This document shows, piece by piece, positions 9,775 through 19,746 of a stretch of DNA of 64,000 nucleotides (position 1 is its first letter; each line of letters starts with the position of its first letter). The stretch spans positions 30,710,038-30,774,037 of the forward strand of contig CM064512.1 in assembly GCA_032716605.1 (NCBI GenBank), read 5' to 3'. This stretch comes from Paralithodes platypus. Taxonomy: Eukaryota; Arthropoda; Malacostraca; Decapoda; Lithodidae. A program made the position numbers and the translations under genes. The notes beneath the pieces are model-generated. The model made no database searches. It was given only the letters and a program-made list of their open reading frames with translations, and was not told where the DNA came from.

Positions 9775-11825
9775 GTACTGTTGACACCGTATGCCCTGCC
9801 TAACACAATCGAACTCAAGGCTGTGTCAACCAAGAAGTGGCCTCTGATTGCTCGTGCATAGGCTTTCCCACTCAGCATTTGGGTCACAGCATTTTCAGCG
9901 TATATAAGTTCCAAAACCTCCTTAAGCCCAGATGCTTCCATAACATGGCCCATGCATCCCAAAAAGCTCATCACAGAGTGAAAGCCACCAAGGTTCAAAA
10001 CAATGGGTTTCAGTTCGCTTCCTTCCTTCTCATGAACAATGATCGTCTTCGCTTTCCAATAAAGCGGTTGGTCGAATGTCAGCATTGGTGTCGTTCCCTG
10101 GCGATGGCTTTCCGCAGCAACGAAGTGAAGTGTTGAGTAAATACAACTCATGTCCGTAGGGTCCATGTCAATCATGGGCAAGAAATGGACGGATGATTTC
10201 CCTGGGTGTGGTCCATGGCACACACTCTGCATTAAGCCGGACCAGCCTGGTCGTTTTGGTCGAAGCAACCATGACGTTTTCCACAGTATGTCCAGATTTT
10301 CAAGCTTGTCAGATGCTGAAATGGGGTCAAGCTTTCTAAATTCGAGAGGCCCACCCTTCTTGCGAACACAGCGGTAGTATTTGATTTCAATTTGAGCTGC
10401 CGTGAAGTTGTTTTCAGGTGACTGCAATCTTGGTATTGATGTTGTGTCTCTTACTTCAGGGGTGACAGCAACAATTATACCCATACCATGGTATGTTCCT
10501 CGCCCATCAAGCGTACGCAAGTTGTGATCAACATTGTCTGCAACGAACTGTCCAAACCTGCCTGCAGTGGATATGTTGGTGCCCCTGAAATTGGCAGCGC
10601 ACTTCGAAAACCTCAAAACTTCTGCGTAAGGCAGACAGAAGCCGTGGCTGTGTAAACTGTCCACAAGAAAGCGGGAACCAAAGTGCTGGTGCATTTGAAC
10701 CGCCAATCCATACTGAATGGGTGCTACAATGGCCCTTGGTCTGGTAAGTTGCACGATACTTTGTCCAATTGATGCAACTTCAAGATCACATGACTTGCCA
10801 CTGAACGTCTCTTGCAGCAATATACGAAGGGACTGCGGAACGTACGCCACATTCTTTTCCAGCGACCGGAGTTCAGAAGGATCTGGATAGAAATCTCTAC
10901 AAGTATCAATGTTCTTTATATCTGCTTTGATCAACCGTGCCGCAGCCCTGACTATCTTTCTTTGTTCTGCTTCCTCATCATCAGTCTGTGGTGAGTCTTT
11001 GAATTGTTGCAAAATCTTTGCAGCACTTTCTTTGACAGTTACAACATCGCTGCGTCCATGCACGTTACTAATAACCAGTTCATCCCCAAAATATGAAATA
11101 AGTTTCTGTTTCATGTATTTTACACTATACGCTTCAACATCAGGGCACAACTGGGACATTCTATCAACGAGATCAACCACTGTAGTCTGTTCATCATCAT
11201 TGCCACTGACTAGGTCCTCGATTGCGAGTAGAAATGCTTCCTCTCGTGAGGCATCTACTTTGCGACCCTTGCGAGGAGGTTCACTGTCTGCGGAATCACG
11301 ATATTTGGAGGGGATCTGCCTATGTGTCTGGAAATTTGAGCTGCACTGCTTGTGATATATTGCGTCAGCTGCTGGAAGATCGCGTGCAAAGTTAATTCGG
11401 CCTCTAACAGTGTCAGCCCACTCATCAGCCCTGGCATCACATGCAGAAAGTATTGTCCTTTGAAAGTTGAAGGTGCGTACTGGATACACTTCTTCTGAAT
11501 CATGCTTTATGTCCAAATAGATTTTTGTACCACAAAAAAAGCAGTTCTCTGTAAAACAAACGTCTGGTGTCTGAGAACGAAGAGCAGGTTTTTCAGGACG
11601 TTTCTTCTGCTTCCCAGGAATTCTATTTGGCTTCGTATTGACATGCTTCTTTCGGCAATCAATGTGCACCGTTTGGCCCTCGGACACGGTAATTGATGGC
11701 GTTCCACGTTCAGTACTGGCCTTGTTGATAGTATCTGCTCCCTTCGCCCTCAGCTTGACTGTTTCTCCTTCGTATAACGTGTTTGAGCAAATGCCGCAGG
11801 GATTATGCACCACCTCTTCTTCCAT
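9775..11825 (-). CDS. Transposon protein, N-terminal half: Cys-rich transposase core
   Basis: Open for about 680 codons from the Met at 11825 (MEEEVVHNPCGIC). The longer frame to 11954 passes a good 3' splice site (TTTCTTGTTTCAACAG at about 11850-11865), so the upstream codons are probably intron. Cysteine/histidine clusters occur at the start (CGIC...C), at about 11545-11575 (CFTENCFFCG) and at about 11340-11360 (YHKQC), fitting zinc fingers. Near the C-terminus come MLTFDQPLYWKA and LGGFHSVMSFLGCMG, then AVTQMLSGKAYARAIRGHFL. This core is found in many uncharacterised, multi-copy invertebrate proteins and is probably the DDE-type catalytic part. The frame runs into LINE sequence at 9774 and is therefore 3'-truncated; the rest is at 6026-8326. 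Confidence 0.7.
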
Positions 11826-11936
11826 GGCTTCGGTAGATGTCGCACCAATCTGTTGAAACAAGAAACAAGATGATGGGATTAGTATAGGCCTAGGCAAAAT
11901 GTAATAGACAATAATGTGCAGTAAAGGTAGGGCTTG

Positions 11937-12078
11937 ACCTAGAACAAATTGCAATAGAAGGTTTTTTGGCTGTAAGGTTTTTTGGCTGTAAATTAACCAC
12001 TTTCCAGGTGTCCAAAAGTTGGAGACTTTTTATATGTTCATCAGAGGGACCTAATAAACAAGTTAAAGCCAAAAAACG
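11937..12078. repeat. Internal copy of the transposon ends
   Basis: The first 38 bases match the start of the left terminal repeat (CTAGAACAAATTGCAATAG). After a short duplicated GGTTTTTTGGCTGTAA the sequence continues as the right-type repeat (TTAACCACTTTCC ... AAGCCAAAAAAC). It looks like a miniature left-plus-right end pair lying inside the element, 90 bases from the true right end. Confidence 0.7.
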
Positions 12079-12170
12079 TTGTTTGTAATACATTTATAGG
12101 GTCTAGGAGCAACCAGAAAAAAGTTATCTGTAAATTGAAGCTTTGGACGGCGGCCATCTTGAATTTATGC

Positions 12171-12286
12171 AAATTAACCACTTTCCCGGTGTCCAAAAGT
12201 TGGAGACTTTTTATATGTTCATCAGAGGGACCTAATAAACAAGTTAAAGCCAAAAAACCTTCTATTGCAATTTGTTCTAAGTCCAG
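12171..12286 (-). repeat. Right terminal inverted repeat of the Academ-like transposon
   Basis: Reverse complement of 5744-5859, the same length (116 bp). Outside it the plus strand reads CCCTACTTTGACTGG and then family D sequence. Confidence 0.85.
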
Positions 12287-12540
12287 CCCTACTTTGACTG
12301 GTCTACGAGCCAGTCAGCCTTCCCTCTCGCTTACTTCCCCTGTTTATCAATTCTGTATCTCCTTGTTTTTACTTTACGATATATACGTTATTATTGTGTT
12401 TCATGTTATATTTAATAGTGCTTTAGAATCGGATAGCACTGTAATTTATTAAATAATCATTAACATTTCTTAAACGTATCTAGTTTAATTAATAAATAAG
12501 GAATAATAAAGATAATGAATAAATTATCAGCTCTGCCTCT
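12287..12540. repeat. Family D inverted-repeat element, right half
   Basis: Contains the arm with GGATAGCACTGTAATTTATT and AATCATTAACATT, matching 61820-61880 (GGATATCACTGTAGATTGTT ... AATCATTAACATT). It is the counterpart of 5470-5743. Confidence 0.55.
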
Positions 12541-12617
12541 CCTATTGGCCAGATAGCCAATCACAGGCGCGGTCTCGTATCTGCTGCAGAGGCCGGCGGC
12601 AAGGTTGAGTTGGATAG
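12541..12617 (-). repeat. Conserved module next to the ATC array (inverted copy)
   Basis: Reverse complement of 4977-5052, sharing the GCCTGTGATTGGCT and CTGCAGAGGCCGGCGGCAAG portions. Confidence 0.65.
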
Positions 12618-12900
12618 ACTATAGTACTATCACCATCATCACTACTACTCTCACCATCATCACTACTACTAGTACTGTCATCATCATCACTGCTGTCACC
12701 ATCGTTACTACGATCACCATCACTACTTTCATCATTATCACTACAAGTATCACCATCATCACTACTATTATCACCATCATCATTTCTATCACCATCATCC
12801 CTGCTGTTACTACCATCTCTGCTACTGTCATCATCAGAACTATCATCATCATCACTACTACTATCACCATTATCACTAATAATATCACCAAGATTACTGG
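12618..12900. repeat. ATC/ACC trinucleotide array
   Basis: Triplet array like that at 3786-4130. Frames through it translate only as Ile/Thr or Asp/Ser repeats and are not genes. Confidence 0.9.
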
Positions 12901-12997
12901 AGGATTCGCCCCGAAAACAACTCGCCCCCGACGGGGGGCAACAATCATCGCCTTGACCAACTGAAATTGCCTGCAAAATTTGGTGACGATACATTAA

Positions 12998-13189
12998 CCC
13001 GTTCAGTACCAGTTCTGTCCTTTTCATTTTATACTGGATAATAATAGAAGACTCTATTCAGATTAATTAGAAGGCTTTCAAATATCCTAATCAACCCTTT
13101 TTCCACCACAGATCCTTCTTAAGCTCCACAAAATCGTCTAATTATAGCTAGAATATGATAAAACAAAAATGTCGCCAGTACCGAAAGGG
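12998..13189. mobile_element. TTAA-target MITE, family E (192 bp)
   Basis: Flanked by TTAA on both sides (12994-12997, 13190-13193). Ends are CCCGTTCAGTACCAG and, reverse-complemented, CCCTTTCGGTACTGG. No coding capacity. TTAA duplication plus short C-rich TIRs fits a piggyBac-type non-autonomous element. A relative lies at 58993-59206. Confidence 0.75.
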
Positions 13190-13552
13190 TTAAACAGTCT
13201 AGGAAAAGTTTAACACTCTTCTTTTGATCTTTGACCTTGACCTTTGACCTTAAGTATTATAATATTTATATGCTATTTATGTAAAATGCAACTACCAGTC
13301 AGCTTATCAAAATTTGAGTAAGTTTTATGATGAAGGTTGACTTTTGACTTTGGCCTCCGACCTTGATCTATATGTAGGATTATATTTTTGGTTTGCATTA
13401 ATGTAACCCTGGAAAATCAAATAAGCGTGCCAAACTTCATTAAAGATCATCAACTAGTTCCAGAGGTATTAAAGGAATAGCTGACCTTGACCGTTGACAT
13501 TCATCTTGATCTCCATGATGTCTGAAAATTTAACATTTTTATTTTCATTTAA

Positions 13553-14442
13553 CCCTTCCTGCCCGGGTGTCATTTTAAAATGACACCGCGGCAGATGGGC
13601 AGGGGCCCGGGTGTCATTTTAAAATCTGTAAGCTTGAAAGCCTATTAAGCTTGGTTTGAAAGCTGTGCGTCCGACGCATGTAAACAAAGCCTGTCTTTGC
13701 AACACCGCACCTCCGAAACCAAGAAGGAGACGTCGGATCAATGTTGATGTTGTATGCTATGACGAAATTAGTGTCTGCAAAGGTCCGATATTGCGAACAT
13801 CGCATCGAATCTCTCTCCACGGAAATCGTGATCACAACTGAACCAGTTGACCTAGAGCAGTGGTCAGCAACCCTTAAAGCTAGAAGAGCCATTTTTGTAA
13901 GTTTCATAAAGAAAATTGTATTGTCGGAGCCGCAATACAAAAATTGTCTCATCAACCGAAATCTACAGTACTTCAGAAATAAGAGAATATACCCTACTTT
14001 TGAACTAAACAAAGTATAGTAATATTGTTCCATATACTGCTATTCACAAGATTAGCAAAGGCATGGCTCATTTCTAGAATCATAACGATTCATACCTATA
14101 CATCCTTTCGAAGTTGAATACAAAAATCTAATGTTGTCTTGAATGTGTTATATGATGCCTTTCTTTTGAAGGAAGAATTATTATTTCTGAAGATTCTGGA
14201 GCCATACAAGTGTCCTGAAAGAGCCGCATGCGGCTCCTGAGCTGCAGGTTGCCGACCCCTGACCTAGAGAGCTCTACTCAACGCCAGTTTACAGATAAAA
14301 AACAGCACTACGTTAAGAGATGCGTGGTAATTCTCTAGCAGTTAAAATAACAAAGATACAGGTAGCCTATTAAATACGTTTTTCGGCCAGATCGCCCGAA
14401 TCTCAATAATGTCCTTAGGATGGCGAGCCCGGGCAAGAAGGG
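13553..14442. mobile_element. TTAA-target MITE, family A copy 1 (with a hAT MITE inside)
   Basis: TTAA at 13549-13552 and 14443-14446. Ends are CCCTTCCTGCCCGGG and, reverse-complemented, CCCTTCTTGCCCGGGC. Without the 404-bp hAT insertion plus its duplicated 8 bp it is about 480 bp, as in copy 2 at 14893. Shared interior includes GCTGTGCGTCCGACGCATGT. Frames inside it do not look coding. Confidence 0.85.
13858..14261. mobile_element. hAT-type MITE with perfect 8-bp target duplication
   Basis: Starts CAGTGGTCAGCAACCCTTA and ends GGTTGCCGACCCCTG, near-perfect inverted ends. It is flanked by ACCTAGAG on both sides (13850-13857, 14262-14269). The related empty site in family A copy 2 (GTTGACTTAGGGAGCTC at about 15187) confirms the insertion boundaries. 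It contains GAGCCGCATGCGGCTC near the right end. At 404 bp with no coding, it is non-autonomous. Confidence 0.92.
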
Positions 14443-14892
14443 TTAAAGAACAACTGTTTCAACGAATTTTGTGAAGTTTACATGAATAGTAAAGACATAG
14501 GCATATTGACCTTATATTTGACATTGACCTGTAACTTTGACCTATCAAATGGAATTATGTTTATTCTTTTTTGACCTCGGCCTAGTGAGAATCTTGCATT
14601 AAATTGGAAATACTAGTAAGAATCTTATGTTGACGTTCAACCTTGACCTCTGACCACTAACCTTGACCTTCAACCTTGGAAATTCTTATCGAGGATTTAG
14701 ATAGATGAACACCATTGTTCATATTAACTAGCATTATGAATATGGTGTAATTTGTATAAAAAACTTATAGATTACAAATAGTGACCTTGACCTTTGACTT
14801 TTGACTACAAATATAATACATTATAAAGTATTTGGATGGTCATTGCATTGACCAACTGAATTTGCCTATACAATTTGGTGACAATACATTAA

Positions 14893-15373
14893 CCCTTCCT
14901 GCCCGGTTGTCATTTTAAAATGACACCACAAAATAAGGGCAGGTGCCCGGGTGTCCTTTCAGGAGATAGTAAGCTTGAAAGCCTATTCAGCTTGGTCTGA
15001 ACGCTGTGCGTCCGACGCATGTAAACAAAGCCGATTGTTGCGTCACCGCACCTCCGAAAACAAGAAGGAGAAGACTCGTTTGTTATTGTATGTCTGTATG
15101 TCGTTGTTTCAGTAGTGAAAAGATCGTCATATTGCTAACATCGCCTGAAAATGCTCTCCACTGAAATCGTCATCACAACTGAACCAGTTGACTTAGGGAG
15201 CTCTACTCAATGCCAGTCTACAGATTGGAAACCGCACTACATTTATAGATGCGTGGGAAATTTCTAGCAGTTAAAATTAACTAAAATACGGTAGCCTAGG
15301 CCTAGACGTTTTTCGGCCAGATCGCCCGGGTAGCCCACCCTGTCCTTTGGAGATACAGCCCGGGCCAGGAGGG
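14893..15373. mobile_element. TTAA-target MITE, family A copy 2 (481 bp)
   Basis: TTAA at 14889-14892 and 15374-15377. Ends are CCCTTCCTGCCCGG and, reverse-complemented, CCCTCCTGGCCCGGGC. The interior matches copy 1 and lacks the hAT insertion. Confidence 0.85.
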
Positions 15374-15811
15374 TTAAACAGTCTAGAAGGTGTTTAGGGA
15401 ATATGATAAGCACTCTTGTTTTGACCTTGACCTTTGAACCTAACTATGCTATCTATCTATTCTATATGCTCAGGCCCAATCCCCGTTTTTCCTATTTTTT
15501 ATTTTAATTTTCTATTGCATTCTATTTTATTATTATTTTTGTTTTCTTGGGGGTGGTCGCTTGGGGCAGGGGGTTGAACCTAACTATTACAATAAATATG
15601 TGAAATTTGATACATATGTTATTCAAGTAATAAGCAAGTAACACAGCCAATATTCTAAAATGTTAGTAATCTTTTTAAATAAATAATAACAGTTGACCTT
15701 TGACCTTGACCTATATGTTAAAGTGCATTTTTGTGTGCATTGGCATTGCCCATGAAAATCAAATAAGCATGCCTAATGTCATTAAAACCGATCAGTTTGT
15801 TTCATATATAT

Positions 15812-16586
15812 TGTGAGAAATAAATTTACTACACCGGTATCTGGGGAATGTTGGCAACAACCTTCCGATAGGGTAACCTCACTAGAGTGAACAATTTCCT
15901 ACCAGAACCCGGTGATTGTATAATATTGTAGAGATTAATTAATGTTAGGTAATTTAGTACTGTATAAGATTACCTTGATCAAGTTAATTTAGTTATAAAA
16001 CCTTGTAGAAATAAGTTTAGAAGAACTATAAAGAGGATCAGTTTAAATATTCCCGCGACCGCTTACGCGATCCACCGTTTGCTTTAGGGTCGTTAATATC
16101 TTGATATTATGTTCACTAAATCGTTGTGAAACGATGTTCACCCTTATAATTATATAATTTAAATGCTGATAATTATTTATATGATTTCGTGAAGAGGGAA
16201 TGAACCCTTGGTAACGAATTAATATATAGTTTATTTAACAGTCGGAAATTGAAGTTCCGATCAGACGCTAGTAAACTTTTGAACGGTAGAGACGTGTCCC
16301 GTAATCTCCTCCACCACAATCCCCGCGCCAGGCCCGGAGTCCTGACCCTTTAACCCTGGTCTACCGAAGCCGGAATCCTCGAAACTACACCAGGACCCTA
16401 GTATAGCTAAGTCATTGATATACATGGCCATTGATACAATGTTTAGTTAGGGCATCCTGAGAGATAGGCTACCATAGTTCATACCTTAAGGTAGGCGATC
16501 TCAGACTTTATTTTTATTTATGTTTATTAATTTTATATTTCGATTGGTGTGGTAAGAGATAACCTTTGGCCATATTATCCCCCACA
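15812..16586 (+). repeat. 5' LTR of BEL-A
   Basis: Begins TGTGAGAAATAAATTTAC and ends CCCCCACA. It differs from the 3' LTR by only scattered substitutions and small indels (for example CAGAACCCGG versus CAGATCCCGG), so insertion is relatively recent. Confidence 0.92.
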
Positions 16587-16588
16587 TT

Positions 16589-16606
16589 TTGGTGCCCCGA
16601 GTAAGG
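16589..16606 (+). promoter_or_regulatory. Candidate primer-binding site of BEL-A
   Basis: TTGGTGCCCCGAGTAAGG begins two bases after the LTR end. BEL-B has the comparable TTGGTGCCCAGACCCGGG next to its 5' LTR, which supports this as the tRNA-primer site. The matching tRNA cannot be named by eye. Confidence 0.6.
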
Positions 16607-16682
16607 ATTCCGATCGGTGTGTAGACTAGGGGTTAGGTTAGGTCAATTTTGTTATTAACAGTTAGGGTCCCCATTTCTATAA

Positions 16683-16850
16683 ATGTATAAGGTCGCATTT
16701 GTGGGACACAGTTTGATACCCCGCCATTTTGAGGACCCTAACTGTGAAATTAGATGCTATCGAGCGCCAGGAGGTAGAGCCCGTAATTTCATGACAGACA
16801 GGCGACTGAATCGTGTACTCGATTGGCCTTACCAATTGACCATCTTATAT
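16683..16850 (+). pseudogene. SGNH-hydrolase ORF of BEL-A, N-terminal part (split by LINE)
   Basis: The frame starts MYKVAFVGHSL and contains an SGNH block I with GHS at residues 8-10 (Ser as nucleophile; the usual GDS Asp is His) and a RAPGGRA turn at 28-33 like block II. It reads ...LTILY, then enters the LINE poly(T). The reading resumes precisely at GND, block III, at 19252. It lies between the primer-binding site and gag. Function in the element is unknown; an esterase or lipase-like activity is inferred from motifs only. Confidence 0.7.
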
Positions 16851-19251
16851 TTTTGTTTTTGTTTTTTGTTTTTTTTAAAGAGACAATGAACGGAGGAAGG
16901 AAAAACACAGATAAAACAAAAAGGTCCATGTGCCTAGCATCCTCCATTCATAAAATGTTTGTAACAACTGGATTTAAACATTTGTAAATTGTAAGTTTGT
17001 GGAAAGCAATTCGAGGGAAGTGAATTCCAAAGAGTAGTAGCTCTGGGGATAAATTAATTCTGATAAGCAGAAGTTCTGCATTGTGGAGGAGAAAGTGTAA
17101 ATTCATGGGCGCTCTCAGCTGCCCTAGTTCTACGGGGAAAGATGTGGAGAGGCGGCACAATTGAAGCAAGTTCCTCGGAACAATTGCTGTGAAAATATCT
17201 GTAGAATAATGCAAGGGATGCAACGTTTCTTCGTATGGATAATGTAGGAAGGTCCTGTGTGATTGCAGGGTTATTGATTAATCTAATAGCTTTATTTTGA
17301 ATTTTGTCCAACTGCCTCAATGCAACCACTCCACTTCCACCCCACAGAGGTGAACAGTAATCCATCTGAGAACGCACATGACTTTTATATATTACAGCCA
17401 ACTGCTCGTCAGTGACGAATTCTCGAACTCTGTACAGGAGTCCCAGTTTTTTAGAGGCATTCTTAGCAATGCTTCTAACATAATGTGTCCAGCTCAAGTT
17501 AGTAGTTAATGTTACACCGAGAATGTCAATACTAGGGGAAGTGGGAATATTTACATCATTAAAAAATATATGGGAGTCAGTGAGATTCTGCCGGTTAGAA
17601 AATTGAATGTACTTGGTTTTCTGTGCATTAAAGGAAACTAGATTCTTTTGTCCCCATCCATTAATTCTAGAAAGGTCCTGGTTCAGAGAAACTGCAGTGT
17701 TTATTTTTGAATTTATAAGATCGGGTTGGGTGAAAGAATTGGTAAATGTGAAGGAACTGTGGAGTGTTGAGTCATCTGCGTAGGAATGTATTGGATTATG
17801 AGTGGTAGATATGAGATCATTGATATGAATGAGGAACAGAATTGGGGCCAAAACTGATCCCTGGGGAACACCAGCATTTATTGAGTGAAATTGAGAATAA
17901 AGGCCATCTACCATTACACATATTTTTCTGTTATGAAGATAAGAAAAAATTAGTGGAACTAATGATGCAAGGCCGTAGCGTGACATCTTCGACAATAAGG
18001 ATTGATGCCAGACTCTTATCAAATGCCTTTGATATATCCAGTGCTATTGTATGTGTTTCACCATGTTGGTCTGTAGCTTGGTTGATTTGATGCATACGAA
18101 GGCAAAGAATGTCTGCAGTTGATCGACATCGTCTAAAACCATATTGCCTATCACTGATTAATTTATTATTCTCAAGATGCTTAATTATGTGATTATTTAA
18201 TATAATTTCAAAGACTTTACCAAGAGTGGAAGTTATAGCTATTGGTCTGTAGTTTGATGGAACTGAAGAGGCACCTTTTTTAGGAACTGGATGAATGTTT
18301 GCTTCTTTCCAGGGTACTGGGAAGCATGAGGTATGAGTACACAGACGGAAATGTTTTGCCAATACAGCAGCGAGCACCAAGGAGCAATTCTTAAGTACTA
18401 TTGGAGGAATTTCATCTGGACCAGGAGCCTTATCTACTGAGAGATTCTGCAAAATAGTTTTGACATGTCTGGTGTGGATCTTAAGTGAGGGAATTTCAGG
18501 TGAATTAAAATTAAGTACAGGGACATCTTGCTTTATTTCATCTAAGGTTGAGTTGGTGGAGAAAATATCCGCAAGAAGGTTAGCTTTACCTCGTGGGTCA
18601 CTTACAAGATTGCCAGTCGGAGATTTTAATGGTGGAATGGATGAAGCAGTAGTGAAGTTGGATTTGAATGAGTTAAGAGTAGACCAAAATATTTTGTTAT
18701 CATTTGGATTATTTAGAAGTTTATTTGCCTGCTTGTGGAGAAAGTTTGATTTAGTTAGGTTTAATACAGTTTTGGCATAATTTCTGATGTTTCTAAAGTA
18801 ATTAAAGGCTTCATGTGTTTTTGATCTTGTGTATGCATTGTAGGCTATTGCTTTTTGTTCAGTTACTCTAGCACAATTATGGTCAAACCATTTAGGTGAA
18901 TTAGATCTCTTACTGTACTCTTGATGAGGAATAAAAGTTTCCATTCCAATTTTTACAAAATCTTGTATGTGGCTCAAGGTGGAGTGTGCATCATTAGAAA
19001 AGAAAGAGGTCCAGGGAATATCAATAAAGACACATTGAAGACCCTCCCAGTCTGCCCTATCGTAATGCCATTTAGTCACCAAAACAGGTTCAGAGTGGGA
19101 AGGTGTGGTAGGTGATAGACAGGTGGCCTGTATCAGACAGTGATCAGAAGATCCAAGCGGGGACCTCCCTGTAACATCATAATTTTCTGAATTGGTTGTT
19201 AAAAATAAGTCCAGTAGGTGGGAATTATGATTAGGATTATCTGGTACACGA
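16851..19251 (-). mobile_element. 5'-truncated CR1/Jockey-type LINE inside the BEL-A SGNH ORF
   Basis: Minus-strand LINE with its poly(A) at 16851-16876 (T-rich on plus) and its 5' break at about 19251, inside the endonuclease coding. It is longer than the sister copy at 8331-9774 and nearly identical to it where they overlap. Host SGNH coding continues on both sides with loss of perhaps one or two codons. Confidence 0.9.
17054..19251 (-). pseudogene. LINE ORF2: endonuclease C-terminus and reverse transcriptase
   Basis: 19251-17990 encodes the end of an EEP endonuclease (HLLDLFLT, then PLGSSDHCLI with the catalytic SDH), a long linker, and the RT start with APGPDEIPP, VPWKEANIHPVPKKG, NYRPIAITSTLGK and LDISKAFD. 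A one-base frameshift at about 18010-18020 moves the rest (VWHQSLLSKM ... AGVPQGSVLAP ... SYADDSTL ... MDYCSPLWGG ... NVASLALFYRYF) to the frame 18022-17054. A further small insertion near 17030-17040 disrupts the C-terminal ELWNS block. The N-terminal EEP is absent because of 5' truncation. The role was target-primed reverse transcription; this copy is dead. Confidence 0.88.
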
Positions 19252-19659
19252 GGCAACGACGTACACGAAACAGTCCAAGTGTCAGAAATTACGGATGACA
19301 TCATCTCTATCATCCAACTAATTGAGCAGCGCTGTGGCTCTAAGGTAGCAGTCGTCTTGCTGGAGGTACGAGAGCTGCCCCCCATTGATGAGGGTGAGCC
19401 AGGTGTAACCCGCGGTCATTACCGCACAATATACCAAGTCTTGAATCGGCGACTGCAGAGACTACTGCGCAGCTATCGAACGTTCCAGTTTGGAGCCAGA
19501 CCATATCGCCGCAATTTGCATCGTGACGGCGTCCACTGGAACCGTAGAGCTCAAGCCGCGCAGGTAGCCCGCTATCACGAGTACATCGTCGATTCACGGG
19601 CAGATTGGTTGGTTTACCAGGTGATGGCCGTGGGTGAGTGGCACTGGCATGGCGTTTAA
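19252..19659 (+). pseudogene. SGNH-hydrolase ORF of BEL-A, C-terminal part
   Basis: Resumes with GND (block III) at 19252-19260 and runs open to the stop at 19659. A buried-strand segment KVAVVLLEV lies at about 19342. Block V is RDGVHWN at about 19525-19545, giving the catalytic Asp and His. With the first part this makes a protein of about 190 residues, close to a minimal SGNH domain. The first ATG-type start at 19279 is not real; coding comes through from upstream. BEL-B has a homologous ORF in the same place. Confidence 0.7.
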
Positions 19660-19746
19660 ATCCTGTGGTAGAGGACTGGTAGGAGGGCCTGCAACGTTGC
19701 GTTCTCTGGCGTTTGTGAAACTCGGAGCTTGAGCTTCGTTGCAGTC

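Larger units (their letters stand above)
5744..12286 (-). mobile_element. Academ-like (XPG-nuclease type) DNA transposon, 6.5 kb, interrupted by a LINE
   Basis: Bounded by 116-bp terminal inverted repeats (5744-5859 and 12171-12286) that differ at only a few bases. Two minus-strand coding blocks (9775-11825 and 6026-8326) look like successive halves of one large transposase separated by a LINE at 8331-9774. The first half has Cys-rich zinc-binding motifs and a TFDQPLY...LGGFHSVMSFLG core. The second has an XPG/FEN1-like nuclease and a CXC domain. From memory, that combination matches the Academ superfamily (AcademX lineage). Host family D sequence flanks both ends. The exact target duplication could not be settled because left and right ends differ just outside CTGGAC. 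Confidence 0.65.
12945..15811. repeat. TGACCT-rich long-period repeat, left block
   Basis: Diverged copies of the same unit that is tandem at 30058-31080, recognised by repeated TGACCTTTGACCTTGACC and by the AATCAAATAAGC(A/G)TGCC block at 13419 and 15757. It is broken up by the MITEs at 12998, 13553 and 14893 and ends at the BEL-A 5' LTR. The same repeat resumes on the other side of BEL-A at 30063. Confidence 0.75.

Noticed and set aside
12542..13027. 161-codon Asp/Ser-rich minus-strand frame
   Set aside because: Product of the triplet array at 12618-12900 read in one frame; flanks are repeats.
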